From a virus, in IMG/VR virus record IMGVR_UViG_3300025151_003852, positions 1 through 64,000 of that record: a stretch of 64,000 bases of DNA; one strand, written 5' to 3'. Positions within the stretch are counted from its first letter, which is position 1. Every line of letters starts with the position of its first letter. A model generated the notes under the pieces. The model saw nothing but the letters and a program-made list of their open reading frames with translations, made no database searches and had not been told where the DNA came from. A program made the translations under genes and the position numbers. This document shows positions 1 to 8,828 of the stretch, in pieces.

Positions 1-3000
1 AAACGTAACTTTTCAAAGTCACCATCAACTTCATTGAAGTATTCTTCTCCGTCTAATGCACCTTTGATTGATTCTTGGAAGAAAGGCTGATCTGGATCTG
101 CTTCGTTCAACCATGCTTCTAATCGTTTCTTACTAATCTCTGTATCATCAACTAATAACTTAATAACTTCTCTAAATGCTGTACGCCATGTAGAGAATTC
201 ATCTGTGTTATACTGTGCGATACCTGATAGTAAAGGCACACTTGCATGTTCATCATCTAACGTAAAGTCTAAGCCATAACCATAGTTCTTAAGTGTTAAG
301 TCTTTGTTATACGCAATCATAGCCTGATGTCCATAGACTAATCCATTGACTGGATTCTTTGCTTCAAAGATATAATGCTTAGGTTGTTGCATTCTATCTG
401 GTTGCCAGTTAAAGTCAAACTTGGGCGATACTTTTAGTTTAGCAAATACAGTAAACGCCCAAGGTGTTTCACTTGCTTCTGCTGATGCGTGATATGCTTG
501 TACACGACCATCAACACCATCTACTCTTACTACTCTGTTTGGTACATTTTTTGTAATTTTTTGCAGATGTTCCCAATTTTCCTCTGCTCCTTTCTCTCCG
601 TTTGATAAGAAAACGATATCCATAGGCTTCGATAACGCAAGTCTATTGGCATTTTTAATATATGGGTATTCGTATAGTTCTCTCTTTACATGATCTTTTA
701 CTTCACGCGGAACTATAATTCTAGTTGCTCCTGTAGATTGTACTATGATGTTTTTAGACTCTGCTGTCCATAATGACATAGGTTCTTCATCAACTACTTG
801 TATATCTTCATCTGTTTTAGACACTAGAGTTACGTAAGGAAACTCATCTATATCTTTTAACGTCTTTGTATGTGTATCACTCTCAGAAACGATTACAGGC
901 GCTCTCAGACGTTGTGTACGCAACGTTTGATTGTAGTTTATCTTCTCGTAATCTTCTAATGATTCCATGTTGTCGATCAATTCACGTGTCTTGTTAACGT
1001 CTATAAAGAATGTATCTCCAAACTTTTGTTTACTGCTTGGAAACACATGCAATTGATCACGTGCAAATGGATCGCATATATAAGAGAAGTCAAAGTCACT
1101 GTAATCACAGATTGATGATGCTATCCATATGTGATGTTCTTTGCGTTTAGGTTGATCTTTAACAATCTTTTTCAACGTAGTAAGATAATCTGTATCATGT
1201 TCGATAGTACTTACACGTTGTCTTGGTGCTTTATCTTGTAATTGTTTAACAACTGCTTCTGTTTGTTTATTACCATGATCGACAACTACAATATCATATA
1301 CACATTCAGTGGCTACTGCTCTGTTTTCTTTTACAAAGTTTAAGTTGTCTAAGTGTTCGATGACATTAATGTATTTGGTGTCTTCATTAAATGTTTCTCT
1401 GTTAACCAGGTATGTTGTACCCCAATGCGACCATTGTGTACCGAACACATGTACCATTTTCATTTGCCATGGGTTAGGATAATAATTAAAATCAAATTCT
1501 TCGTAATCTAATTCTGAATTTAAGATCCAAAGTAAACTTGTTGTTGATCTGTTTATACATCTGCGAGTAGTTTCTACCCATGAGTTTAAGTATCTTGTTT
1601 TTTGTATGTTAGGATATCTCTCCTGTATTTTTGCAAATCGTTCTTTTGATTCTTTGTTCCCTCTATCAACATAGAACATATCTAAGTTGGCTTGAATTTC
1701 TCCTATTGAATCAGTCTCAACATAGTTAATTGTTGCATCTTTAAAGATTGCTGAGTTCACAAAATATGTTTGTGTGTTGATATTATCTTTAGAACCGAAG
1801 GCATGAATGTAATTAGATTGATAAACATCAGGTCTCCAACTAAAGTCAAAGTCTGTGTAAACTAAATCCATATTCAATGCCCAGAATACTTCGTTTGGAT
1901 GCTGTGCTACTAAATCTTCTAAAGTTGTTTCGATAAAGTAAACATCGATTTCATCAGGTATCACGTTGTCTGATTCAACGTTTTGTAAATATAATACTTT
2001 GCCATCATTGCCGGGCTGTACATACTTAGGACCGTCATCTTTACCTGCTGTACTACCAAACTGATAGATTGCAGGGTCTGCTGTATCATCTGGGTGCCAT
2101 GAAAAGTCAAACTTACTTACGTCTAAGTCACCGGGAACTACCCAATGTAGACGTTTACTGTTTGCTAACTTACGTGCTTTAATAATTCTTGTGTCAACAT
2201 ACTTGATGTCTTTTGCACCGGGTACTGTATATGTTGGACCACCTGTCTTTTGATGCTGTGTACCAAATTGATAAATGAATGGATCATCTTCTGCATATGG
2301 ATGCCAACTAAAGTCAAAGTCTTCGATATCTGCTGGGACTTTCCAGTTTGTTCTGTCACCATTATCAATTGAGTACGCAACTGGTTGCTCAATATATTTG
2401 ACTTTAGTAGCACCTTGAACTGTATACTTTGGACCACCTGTTAGTGCCCACTGAGTACCGAACTGATAAATGAAAGGCTCGTCTAAGATATCTGGATGCC
2501 ATGAGAAATCAAATCCTTCAACATCAATGCCTTCTGGTATTTCCCAGTTCTTTTTATTTGGTAACTTGTGAGCAATGTTACCCTCTACATATTTTACTTC
2601 AGTTGCACCCTCAACAATAAACTGCGGTCCACCTGTCTTTTGCCACTGAGTGCCAAACTGATAGATGTATGCTTGATCTTCAAGTGGAGATGGTCTCCAA
2701 CCAAAGTCAAAGTTTTTTGTATCTACATCGTCAGGTATAATCCAATCTTCATCATTTTCTTCTAACTGTGCAACTACATCATGTACATACTTGACAGACT
2801 CTGCGCCTATAACTCTGTATTCGATAGTAGGCATTTCTTCTGCTGAATAAAACTTGTTACCAAACTGATAGATGAATGGCTCGTCTGTTTCATCGTGGTG
2901 CCAACTGTAGTCAAAGTCTTTAATTTTATAGTTACCTAACGTTCCCCAATGTCTATTGTTAGGATCAGGTAATCTTTTTGATTTTATAATACGTGTATCA

Positions 3001-5516
3001 ATATATTTGATAGCACTACCTTCATGTGCCCCAGGTGTTATGTATTTGTGTCCACCTGTCTTTTGCCATTGAGTACCGAACTGATAGATAAAAGGCTCAT
3101 CTTCTGCATATGGATGCCACGAATAATCGAAATCATCTTCATCAATTAATTTAGGATCAAACTCCCAATTATCTTTACAAGGTAATGCTTGTGATACTTG
3201 ATCTTCTACATACTTAACTTCTTCTGCACCCTCAACTGTATAAACAGGTCCACCACTTAGAGCCCACTGTGTAGGAAATCTATAAGTGTAAGGTGGAGAA
3301 GTTGCATCCGGATGCCAACTGTAATCAAACTTATCACTATTAATATTGTCAGGGACAGTCCAATTGTCCATTTTAGGTAATGCTTTTGCTTTAAATTGTG
3401 TTTCATATTTTACCTCTGTTGCACCCTCAACATGATATCTTGGACCACCAGTCTTCTGCCATTGCGTACCAAACTCATGTATCATTGCTGGTTCGTTTGG
3501 ATTAGGCTTCCAACTAAAGTCAAACTCACTTACGTCTACGTCTTCTGGTATCTCCCAGTTTGTTTTATCGTGTCCTAATGTTGCTATCAAGTCATTAACA
3601 TAACTAACTTCGTCTGCTCCAATGACTCTATACTCTAACGTAGGCATTTGTTCAGCAGGATAATATTGATTACCAAACTGATAAATGAATGGCTCTGATG
3701 TTTCATCAGGATGCCAACTAAAATCAAATCCTTTGATACAATAGTTATTCAATACTCTGAAACTATTTGGATCTGCTAGTCTAGTTGCTTTTAGAATTCT
3801 TGTATCAATATATTTGACAGCACTGCCCTCATGTACTCCTGGAGTAACATATCTTGGTCCACCTGTCTTTTGCCATTGAGTACCAAATTGATAAATGTAT
3901 GGTTCGTCTTCTGCATAAGGATGCCAAGAAAAATCAAATGAATCTTCTTCGATTAACTTAGGATCAAATTCCCAGTTATCTTTGCATGACAATGCTTTTG
4001 CTACTTGCGAATCTACATACTTAACTTCTTCTGCATCATCACAACGATATATAGGACCACCTGACATAGCCCACTGAGTTGGGAAATGATAGATATATGG
4101 TACAGGTTCTGTCGAGTCTGGGTGCCATGAGAAATCAAATTCACTTGTGTCTATATTATCAGGTATTTCCCACTTATCTTCAGTGGGTGTTGCAATTGCG
4201 TAAAAAATATTTTGATATTTTGTTTCTGTTGCACCTTCTACAGTATAGATAGGTCCACCTGTCTTCTGATGTTGAGTGCCGAACTCATGTATCATAGCCG
4301 GCTCGTTAGGATTAGGTTCCCAACTAAAATCAAATGTATATTTTTGAATGTTGTCAGGTATTGTCCAGTTATCAGCACACGGCATACGTACAGTAGTTTC
4401 TGGCATAAACTGATATTCTGTTGCTCCTTCTACTTTAAACTCTATACTAACTTTATCTTCTGCTTTGTTCCATTGATTGCCCCATGCATAGATATAAGGT
4501 GGACTAGTAGGATTAGGTCTCCAACTAAAGTCAAACTCATTCATGTCAATTTTTTCATTTAACTTAAATAACTCTGGTTTAGATTTTAACTTGGGTGCAA
4601 ATTCTGTAATATGCTTTACTGCTTCTGCTCCTTCAACTTTGTAGATAAGTGTAGGCATAATAGTGCCATCATATAACTGATTACCAAATACATAGTTGAA
4701 TGGTTCTGTTTCGTTTGGATCAGGTCTCCACGTAAAGTCAAATGAGTCTTTTTCGATTTCTTCTAACACTTCCCAAACAGACATATCTACTGCTAAGTCA
4801 ACTGGCTTATCAATATACTTAATTGTGCCGTCATTACCGGGTACATGATATTCCATGATCGGTACTTGTTCTGCTGGTGCCCACTTGCTTCCCCATACAT
4901 AGATAAATGGCTCTGTGTCTAATGGGTCTGGACGCCATGTAAAGTCTACTTTACTTTCATCGATAGGTTCATTAATTTTCCACCTAGACATCTGTGGTTC
5001 AAGTTCGACAATAGTATCCATATACTTGACATGTCCTACATTATCAGGCGTATGATATTCTACAACACTTCTTTGTTCTGCTGTTGCAAATTTACTTCCC
5101 CATACATAAATGTAGGGAGGATCTGTAGGGTCTGGATGCCATGAGAAGTCAAATTTACTCTCATCAATTGTGTCAAACAGTTTCCAGCATTGATTTTTAA
5201 TAGACTTGCGTTTGATGGGTGCAACATCTGCACGATAAACTCTGATATCACTTTGTTCTTTAGCACATAACCAAGTGCCTGAATCTTTTTGATGTTGACT
5301 AGGCCATATGTTGTTGTGTTCTTCTGCCCAAACGTCTTCATCTGGTAAAAAATCAAAATCAAATTCCCAATCAAATCCTGTGTAATCACAAAACTCATTG
5401 ATTATCCAAAAGTGATCTGTCGTGGCTTCTTTGCGAGCCTCATCTATATCGAAAACTTGTCGTTCTCTAGGGTGAACGTTTGGTTTTTCACCAAAGTAAA
5501 ATACGTCTCTAAGCAT
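1..5516 (-). CDS. Giant FDFSWHPD-repeat protein with glycosyltransferase-like segments (C-terminus outside window)
   Basis: An uninterrupted minus-strand frame runs from an ATG at 5516 to the left edge, giving at least 1838 residues; the C-terminus is missing. I checked the frame at both ends and in the middle. About 20 repeats of 65-70 residues carry the core F-D-F-S-W-H-P-D, then an aromatic run, F-G-T-Q-W, T-G-G-P, V-x-G-A and V-K-Y. The first, divergent copy is near residue 45 and regular copies fill about 5155 to 1850. Past that, longer GT-A-like segments appear (D-I-V-V-V-D-H-G-N near 1285; a V-D-G-V segment near 500) that resemble the 314-residue protein at 30784-31728. I do not know a characterised homologue. 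Possible roles are a fibre or surface protein, or a multi-domain transferase. The start lies 10 bases after the carbamoyltransferase stop, so the two are probably co-transcribed. Confidence 0.85.
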   Translation of the reverse strand, partial: MLRDVFYFGEKPNVHPRERQVFDIDEARKEATTDHFWIINEFCDYTGFDWEFDFDFLPDEDVWAEEHNNIWPSQHQKDSGTWLCAKEQSDIRVYRADVAPIKRKSIKNQCWKLFDTIDESKFDFSWHPDPTDPPYIYVWGSKFATAEQRSVVEYHTPDNVGHVKYMDTIVELEPQMSRWKINEPIDESKVDFTWRPDPLDTEPFIYVWGSKWAPAEQVPIMEYHVPGNDGTIKYIDKPVDLAVDMSVWEVLEEIEKDSFDFTWRPDPNETEPFNYVFGNQLYDGTIMPTLIYKVEGAEAVKHITEFAPKLKSKPELFKLNEKIDMNEFDFSWRPNPTSPPYIYAWGNQWNKAEDKVSIEFKVEGATEYQFMPETTVRMPCADNWTIPDNIQKYTFDFSWEPNPNEPAMIHEFGTQHQKTGGPIYTVEGATETKYQNIFYAIATPTEDKWEIPDNIDTSEFDFSWHPDSTEPVPYIYHFPTQWAMSGGPIYRCDDAEEVKYVDSQVAKALSCKDNWEFDPKLIEEDSFDFSWHPYAEDEPYIYQFGTQWQKTGGPRYVTPGVHEGSAVKYIDTRILKATRLADPNSFRVLNNYCIKGFDFSWHPDETSEPFIYQFGNQYYPAEQMPTLEYRVIGADEVSYVNDLIATLGHDKTNWEIPEDVDVSEFDFSWKPNPNEPAMIHEFGTQWQKTGGPRYHVEGATEVKYETQFKAKALPKMDNWTVPDNINSDKFDYSWHPDATSPPYTYRFPTQWALSGGPVYTVEGAEEVKYVEDQVSQALPCKDNWEFDPKLIDEDDFDYSWHPYAEDEPFIYQFGTQWQKTGGHKYITPGAHEGSAIKYIDTRIIKSKRLPDPNNRHWGTLGNYKIKDFDYSWHHDETDEPFIYQFGNKFYSAEEMPTIEYRVIGAESVKYVHDVVAQLEENDEDWIIPDDVDTKNFDFGWRPSPLEDQAYIYQFGTQWQKTGGPQFIVEGATEVKYVEGNIAHKLPNKKNWEIPEGIDVEGFDFSWHPDILDEPFIYQFGTQWALTGGPKYTVQGATKVKYIEQPVAYSIDNGDRTNWKVPADIEDFDFSWHPYAEDDPFIYQFGTQHQKTGGPTYTVPGAKDIKYVDTRIIKARKLANSKRLHWVVPGDLDVSKFDFSWHPDDTADPAIYQFGSTAGKDDGPKYVQPGNDGKVLYLQNVESDNVIPDEIDVYFIETTLEDLVAQHPNEVFWALNMDLVYTDFDFSWRPDVYQSNYIHAFGSKDNINTQTYFVNSAIFKDATINYVETDSIGEIQANLDMFYVDRGNKESKERFAKIQERYPNIQKTRYLNSWVETTRRCINRSTTSLLWILNSELDYEEFDFNYYPNPWQMKMVHVFGTQWSHWGTTYLVNRETFNEDTKYINVIEHLDNLNFVKENRAVATECVYDIVVVDHGNKQTEAVVKQLQDKAPRQRVSTIEHDTDYLTTLKKIVKDQPKRKEHHIWIASSICDYSDFDFSYICDPFARDQLHVFPSSKQKFGDTFFIDVNKTRELIDNMESLEDYEKINYNQTLRTQRLRAPVIVSESDTHTKTLKDIDEFPYVTLVSKTDEDIQVVDEEPMSLWTAESKNIIVQSTGATRIIVPREVKDHVKRELYEYPYIKNANRLALSKPMDIVFLSNGEKGAEENWEHLQKITKNVPNRVVRVDGVDGRVQAYHASAEASETPWAFTVFAKLKVSPKFDFNWQPDRMQQPKHYIFEAKNPVNGLVYGHQAMIAYNKDLTLKNYGYGLDFTLDDEHASVPLLSGIAQYNTDEFSTWRTAFREVIKLLVDDTEISKKRLEAWLNEADPDQPFFQESIKGALDGEEYFNEVDGDFEKLR
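1851..4334 (-). repeat. Three tandem four-repeat superunits inside the FDFSWHPD protein
   Basis: The repeats follow a higher-order order of four types. Type 1 has a P-N-P-N-E-P-like start, type 2 has T-Q-W-A-x-S-G-G-P, type 3 has H-P-Y-A-E-D and later D-T-R-I-x-K, and type 4 has H-x-D-E-T and later Y-R-V-I-G-A. Superunit 1 spans 4334-3525 (810 bases), superunit 2 spans 3524-2712 (813 bases), and a more diverged superunit 3 spans 2711 to about 1851. Superunits 1 and 2 are most alike. The period and codon phase show growth by in-frame segmental duplication. Confidence 0.8.
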
Positions 5517-5525
5517 ATTATATAC

Positions 5526-7061
5526 TTATGAAATTACGCGGGTCTTGTAAAGTTTTTCAAATCGATCTGCGTCGGATCTATCGTTAACCATGGGCTCACC
5601 TCGTACATTTAATGATGTGTTTAACAAGATAGGACATCCTGTTTCTTTATACCATGCTTCTAGCAATCTACGAATACCTGTGCCGTCATCTGGTACTGTT
5701 TGTACTCTGCTTGTGCCGTCTTTGTGTACAATAGCAGGGAACTTCTTAGGGTACTTACAAGGTGCTGTAACTTGCATGTAAGGTGAGTTGTTCCAATGCG
5801 TCGGCATTTCAAAATATTCATCTACAAGTTCTTCTAGTATCATAGGAGCGAACGGTCTAAACTGTTGTCTCTTTTTAATCTTGTTTACTTCTGATTTTAT
5901 CTTTGATCCTCTTGGGTCTGCTAGTAATGATCTAGTTCCCAATGCTCTAGGACCGAACTCAGCACGTCCAGAGGCTATCCCCACAATCTTATCTTCTTTT
6001 AGTGCTTTAACAGTTTCAACAACAGGATAAACACCTACAATATCTGTACCTAAAAATGCGTTTTTCCAGTTTAATTTCTTGCCGTAGCCTAATGCCGCGG
6101 CTCCTAATGAATTACCTGCATCACCTGGATTAGGCATAATCCAAATGTTTTCAAAATATGTACCCAAGAATCTATTAGCAGAACAGTTAAGTGCAACTCC
6201 TCCACCATAGACTAAGTTATCACTATCATTTAGTGTTCTTGCTTTGCTCATTACTATTTTAATAAGTTTTTCTACATACACTTGTGCTGATGCGGCTATG
6301 TCGAACTCATCTGCTCCTTCTAAGAATGAATCGTCAATACCGATGTGTGTATTCTCTTTAAACAACAATGAATCTGTATGGGCTCCAAACTTATCTTCTA
6401 TGTCTTTAACATACTTAGGCTCACCATATGCGGCCATACCCATTAGAATGTATTCTTCGTCTAGTGGTCGTAAACCTAATCTTGCTGTCATTGCACTATA
6501 GTATAATCCAATAGAGTTAGGGTACTTAAGTGTCCATAACTTTTTATACTTTGCTCTGCCCCGTTTATTATAATATCCTTTCCATATAGTAGCACAATCA
6601 TTCTCACCGATTGCGTCTATCACAACTATAGTTGCTTCATCAAAAGGTGATGTTTGAAAACTGGCTGCCGCGTGACATTTGTGATGAGGATGAGTTTGAA
6701 CAATATTAGGTATATGTCCGTCATGCATAAAGTGACCCCATGTTGATGTCACTCTGTTTAGTAACTCGTTGTATATGTTTTCTCCAAAGATTTGTGAGAA
6801 TCTAAACGGTCCTAACTTTTGACCTGCTCTAAACTGACGCCAGGCTTTTACCCAAGGTCGTTCATAATAATTTACAAATAACCGGTCTTCCTTGTTTACC
6901 CATTCTAATGCTTCATCGATAATTTCCGGACACAACTCTGAGTCATGTTTCTTTTTACTATATCGTTCACTGTGACCTGCAAATAAAATGTCTCCGTTGT
7001 CGTCTACCAAAGATACGCCTGCATCATGGAATCCACAACTAATGCCTAAATATTTTTTCAT
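5526..7061 (-). CDS. NodU/TobZ-family carbamoyltransferase
   Basis: 511 residues. Family members transfer a carbamoyl group from carbamoyl phosphate, via carbamoyl-adenylate, to a hydroxyl group, usually of a sugar. The N-terminal Kae1-like domain begins I-S-C-G-F-H-D-A-G, with metal-binding histidines in H-P-H-H-K-C-H-A-A (residues 124-132) and a V-V-I-D-A-I-G-E segment at 147. G-G-G-V-A-L-N-C at 287 is typical. The C-terminal domain has G-R-A-E-F-G-P-R-A-L-G (365-375) and L-N-T-S-L-N-V-R-G-E-P (480-490). Both domains and all key motifs are present, so it should be active; it is slightly shorter than bacterial NodU. The acceptor is unknown: a glycan is favoured by the surrounding glycosyltransferases, but phage carbamoyltransferases acting on hydroxymethylated DNA bases are also known. 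The start overlaps the upstream small gene by ATGA. Confidence 0.93.
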   Translation of the reverse strand: MKKYLGISCGFHDAGVSLVDDNGDILFAGHSERYSKKKHDSELCPEIIDEALEWVNKEDRLFVNYYERPWVKAWRQFRAGQKLGPFRFSQIFGENIYNELLNRVTSTWGHFMHDGHIPNIVQTHPHHKCHAAASFQTSPFDEATIVVIDAIGENDCATIWKGYYNKRGRAKYKKLWTLKYPNSIGLYYSAMTARLGLRPLDEEYILMGMAAYGEPKYVKDIEDKFGAHTDSLLFKENTHIGIDDSFLEGADEFDIAASAQVYVEKLIKIVMSKARTLNDSDNLVYGGGVALNCSANRFLGTYFENIWIMPNPGDAGNSLGAAALGYGKKLNWKNAFLGTDIVGVYPVVETVKALKEDKIVGIASGRAEFGPRALGTRSLLADPRGSKIKSEVNKIKKRQQFRPFAPMILEELVDEYFEMPTHWNNSPYMQVTAPCKYPKKFPAIVHKDGTSRVQTVPDDGTGIRRLLEAWYKETGCPILLNTSLNVRGEPMVNDRSDADRFEKLYKTRVIS

Positions 7062-7207
7062 TTGTAGATGAACGGATCCCTCTTTTTAAGTTCTGCTAAA
7101 CGTTTCTTGTATTCTTTTTCACGTTTATATTTGATATAGGGTGTCTTTAAGAAATCAGCAATCTTACGAATAAATGATTTGAGTTTGTTAATTATCTTTT
7201 TAAACAT
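7058..7207 (-). CDS. 49-residue basic phage protein
   Basis: A 49-codon frame starts at ATG 7207 inside the end of the SGNH gene and ends in a TGA that overlaps the carbamoyltransferase ATG (ATGA). The product is rich in Lys, Arg and Ile with an amphipathic N-terminus (M-F-K-K-I-I-N-K-L-K) and a C-terminal K-K-R-D-P-F-I-Y-K. Short basic proteins like this are common fillers in T4-like marine phages, but I do not recognise a function. Tight coupling on both sides supports translation. There is no signal peptide or clear membrane span. Confidence 0.65.
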   Translation of the reverse strand: MFKKIINKLKSFIRKIADFLKTPYIKYKREKEYKKRLAELKKRDPFIYK

Positions 7208-7950
7208 TTGTATTCCTCATTAAAGTTAATCAATTCATCAGCAAATAATTTGTGCGGTTCTTCGCCGTGATGCCAATACTTTGCTTTTTCGTTGACATAT
7301 CCCAGACGTTGATATTTTTGATAAAATGCTTCGTCTTTATTGTTTAACTGATAGTATTTATTGTCATCTACCAAGGGTAAAAGATTTTGAATAGCAGGTA
7401 TGTTATCTAAAAAGAATGGCATCGAATTTAACATCAGATAAGGAATCTTATGTGATTGCAATAGATATTGTACTTGTAAAATTAATTGATATGTTTGATA
7501 CTCTAAGTAAGGCTGATGATTAACCATAAATTTGTGCAAGTCTGGAGTGTGTTTTTGTTCTTCTTCATCTCCACCAGTCCAACCTATAATAACTTTATAA
7601 AAGTAATCACTGCCCTTTTCATACCAAGCAGTTGCATGTGATGCACTTTCATAGTTACGTTGTGATTCACTAGGTATTTCTAATCTAGTAGGTTCTGTCC
7701 ATGATACAAGTACATTGACATTCATAGTATCTGGATTATAACAATTGTGGAACCATTGCAATACTTGTCTACTAATACCTGTATTAGTTGCACCCACTTG
7801 TGCGATATTAACTGGCTTACGTTTTAACTTTTTAGCAACTAACGCACCATATGCATGTTCTCTGTTATATTTTGAATCTTCTTCTCCGTCGATCTCAGAT
7901 CCTGCGGCGTGTGAGCAACCAGCAATTAATAATATCTTTTCTTTTTTCAT
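7192..7950 (-). CDS. SGNH/GDSL-like hydrolase (first of three)
   Basis: 252 residues. The N-terminus has a hydrophobic strand followed by G-C-S-H-A-A-G, placing the candidate nucleophile at Ser13 in the block I position. Near the C-terminus W-H-H-G-E-E-P-H precedes a helix, where SGNH enzymes keep the catalytic Asp/His pair; here the exact residue is unclear. SGNH enzymes add or remove acyl groups, often acetyl groups on sugars. No signal peptide, so it probably acts in the cytoplasm. The start forms an ATGA overlap with the PP-loop gene upstream. Two further SGNH-type genes lie at 15766 and 18927, sharing the G-C-S block. Substrate unknown. Confidence 0.7.
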   Translation of the reverse strand: MKKEKILLIAGCSHAAGSEIDGEEDSKYNREHAYGALVAKKLKRKPVNIAQVGATNTGISRQVLQWFHNCYNPDTMNVNVLVSWTEPTRLEIPSESQRNYESASHATAWYEKGSDYFYKVIIGWTGGDEEEQKHTPDLHKFMVNHQPYLEYQTYQLILQVQYLLQSHKIPYLMLNSMPFFLDNIPAIQNLLPLVDDNKYYQLNNKDEAFYQKYQRLGYVNEKAKYWHHGEEPHKLFADELINFNEEYKCLKR

Positions 7951-8828
7951 TCTATTCCTCTCAATCGTTTTACAGTTTCATCATAATCTAAATAAAAATG
8001 ACCGTTGTATCTTTCAGTAAAATATCTCATGTTTGCTCTTACATTTAAACTAGCAAACAATTCAGTTCTTTCAAATCTTTCCCAACCTGTTCTCTTCCAA
8101 CGTTGATCTTGGGACCAAGAGTTTTGATTATATAATATTTGTTTGACAGGGACAGACGATTCATAATCTAATTCATCATTTACTAAACGTTTAATAATCG
8201 GTTCTTGTAAAAACGCAAGTACTTGTTCCCCTGTGTATGAGCCAAAGTCTGATGTTCCTTTTAATCCTCTTGACTCCCACCAGTTACCGTAACTGTTTAT
8301 TCTTTCATACTCTTCCCAAACCCAAGTGCCATCATCAGTTTTACATACTTGTGGCTCGTTTGCCATTACAACTGTGCCATCTACTTTACTAGCACCTATC
8401 ATTGTAGTAGTCATTCTATATTCGCAACATTTAGATTCTTCTGCTACGTCATACATTTGACCTGACTTTACAAATTCTTCAATATCTAAATCAATTATAA
8501 CTGGTTTGTACTTATACTTGTCACACCAGTCTAATGCATACTTTGTATCATGTTCATTGTATTTAAAATCTTTACCATAACTTATAATAGCAACTGTAAA
8601 TGGTATCTTTGCTTCTCTAAAAACATTAACCATGTATTCACAGTCATTGCCTCCACCAAACATAATATGAACATCGTCATCAGATTCATCATATATTGTT
8701 TGAGCGGCTTTTATAGCCTCTTTATAATATGATTCTGCTGTTCTAGGAATAGATTTAATATCTATTCTGTAATCTTTACCATGTCCATGAAATGTCAGAA
8801 AGTCATCATGGGAAACTTTAGTTTGCAT
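7947..8828 (-). CDS. PP-loop (adenine nucleotide alpha-hydrolase-like) protein, degenerate motif
   Basis: 293 residues. V-H-I-M-F-G-G-G-N-D-C-E at 53-64 occupies the position of the PP-loop S-G-G-x-D-S of N-type ATP pyrophosphatases such as asparagine synthase and QueC. It is followed by strand and helix with A-L-D-W-C-D and a second strand, as in that fold. The first Ser is replaced by Gly and the last Ser by Cys/Glu, so ATP binding may be retained while chemistry is uncertain. C-C-E at about 148 could bind metal, but this is speculative. It starts right after the stop of the upstream fusion gene (TAG-ATG) and overlaps the SGNH gene by ATGA, so it belongs to the same operon. A role in amide or adenylate formation in the modification pathway is inference. 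Confidence 0.5.
   Translation of the reverse strand: MQTKVSHDDFLTFHGHGKDYRIDIKSIPRTAESYYKEAIKAAQTIYDESDDDVHIMFGGGNDCEYMVNVFREAKIPFTVAIISYGKDFKYNEHDTKYALDWCDKYKYKPVIIDLDIEEFVKSGQMYDVAEESKCCEYRMTTTMIGASKVDGTVVMANEPQVCKTDDGTWVWEEYERINSYGNWWESRGLKGTSDFGSYTGEQVLAFLQEPIIKRLVNDELDYESSVPVKQILYNQNSWSQDQRWKRTGWERFERTELFASLNVRANMRYFTERYNGHFYLDYDETVKRLRGIE

Noticed and set aside
2568-4562. Plus-strand frames opposite the repeat protein
   Set aside because: They are antisense to the conserved repeats, rich in Cys/Tyr/Phe as a mirror of those codons, and recur with the repeat period.
2090-5155. Regular spacing of near-identical segments about 200 bases apart, CRISPR-like at first glance
   Set aside because: All copies keep one reading frame and encode variable linkers; they are protein repeats. 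Spacing and length do not fit CRISPR arrays.
5526-7061. TsaD/Kae1 tRNA modification enzyme
   Set aside because: The N-terminal fold is shared, but the C-terminal G-R-A-E-F-G-P-R-A-L-G and L-N-V-R-G-E-P blocks identify a NodU/TobZ-type carbamoyltransferase.
7947-8828. QueC for deazaguanine DNA modification
   Set aside because: The PP-loop motif is altered, the zinc Cys set of QueC is not seen and no other deazaguanine gene is in the window.
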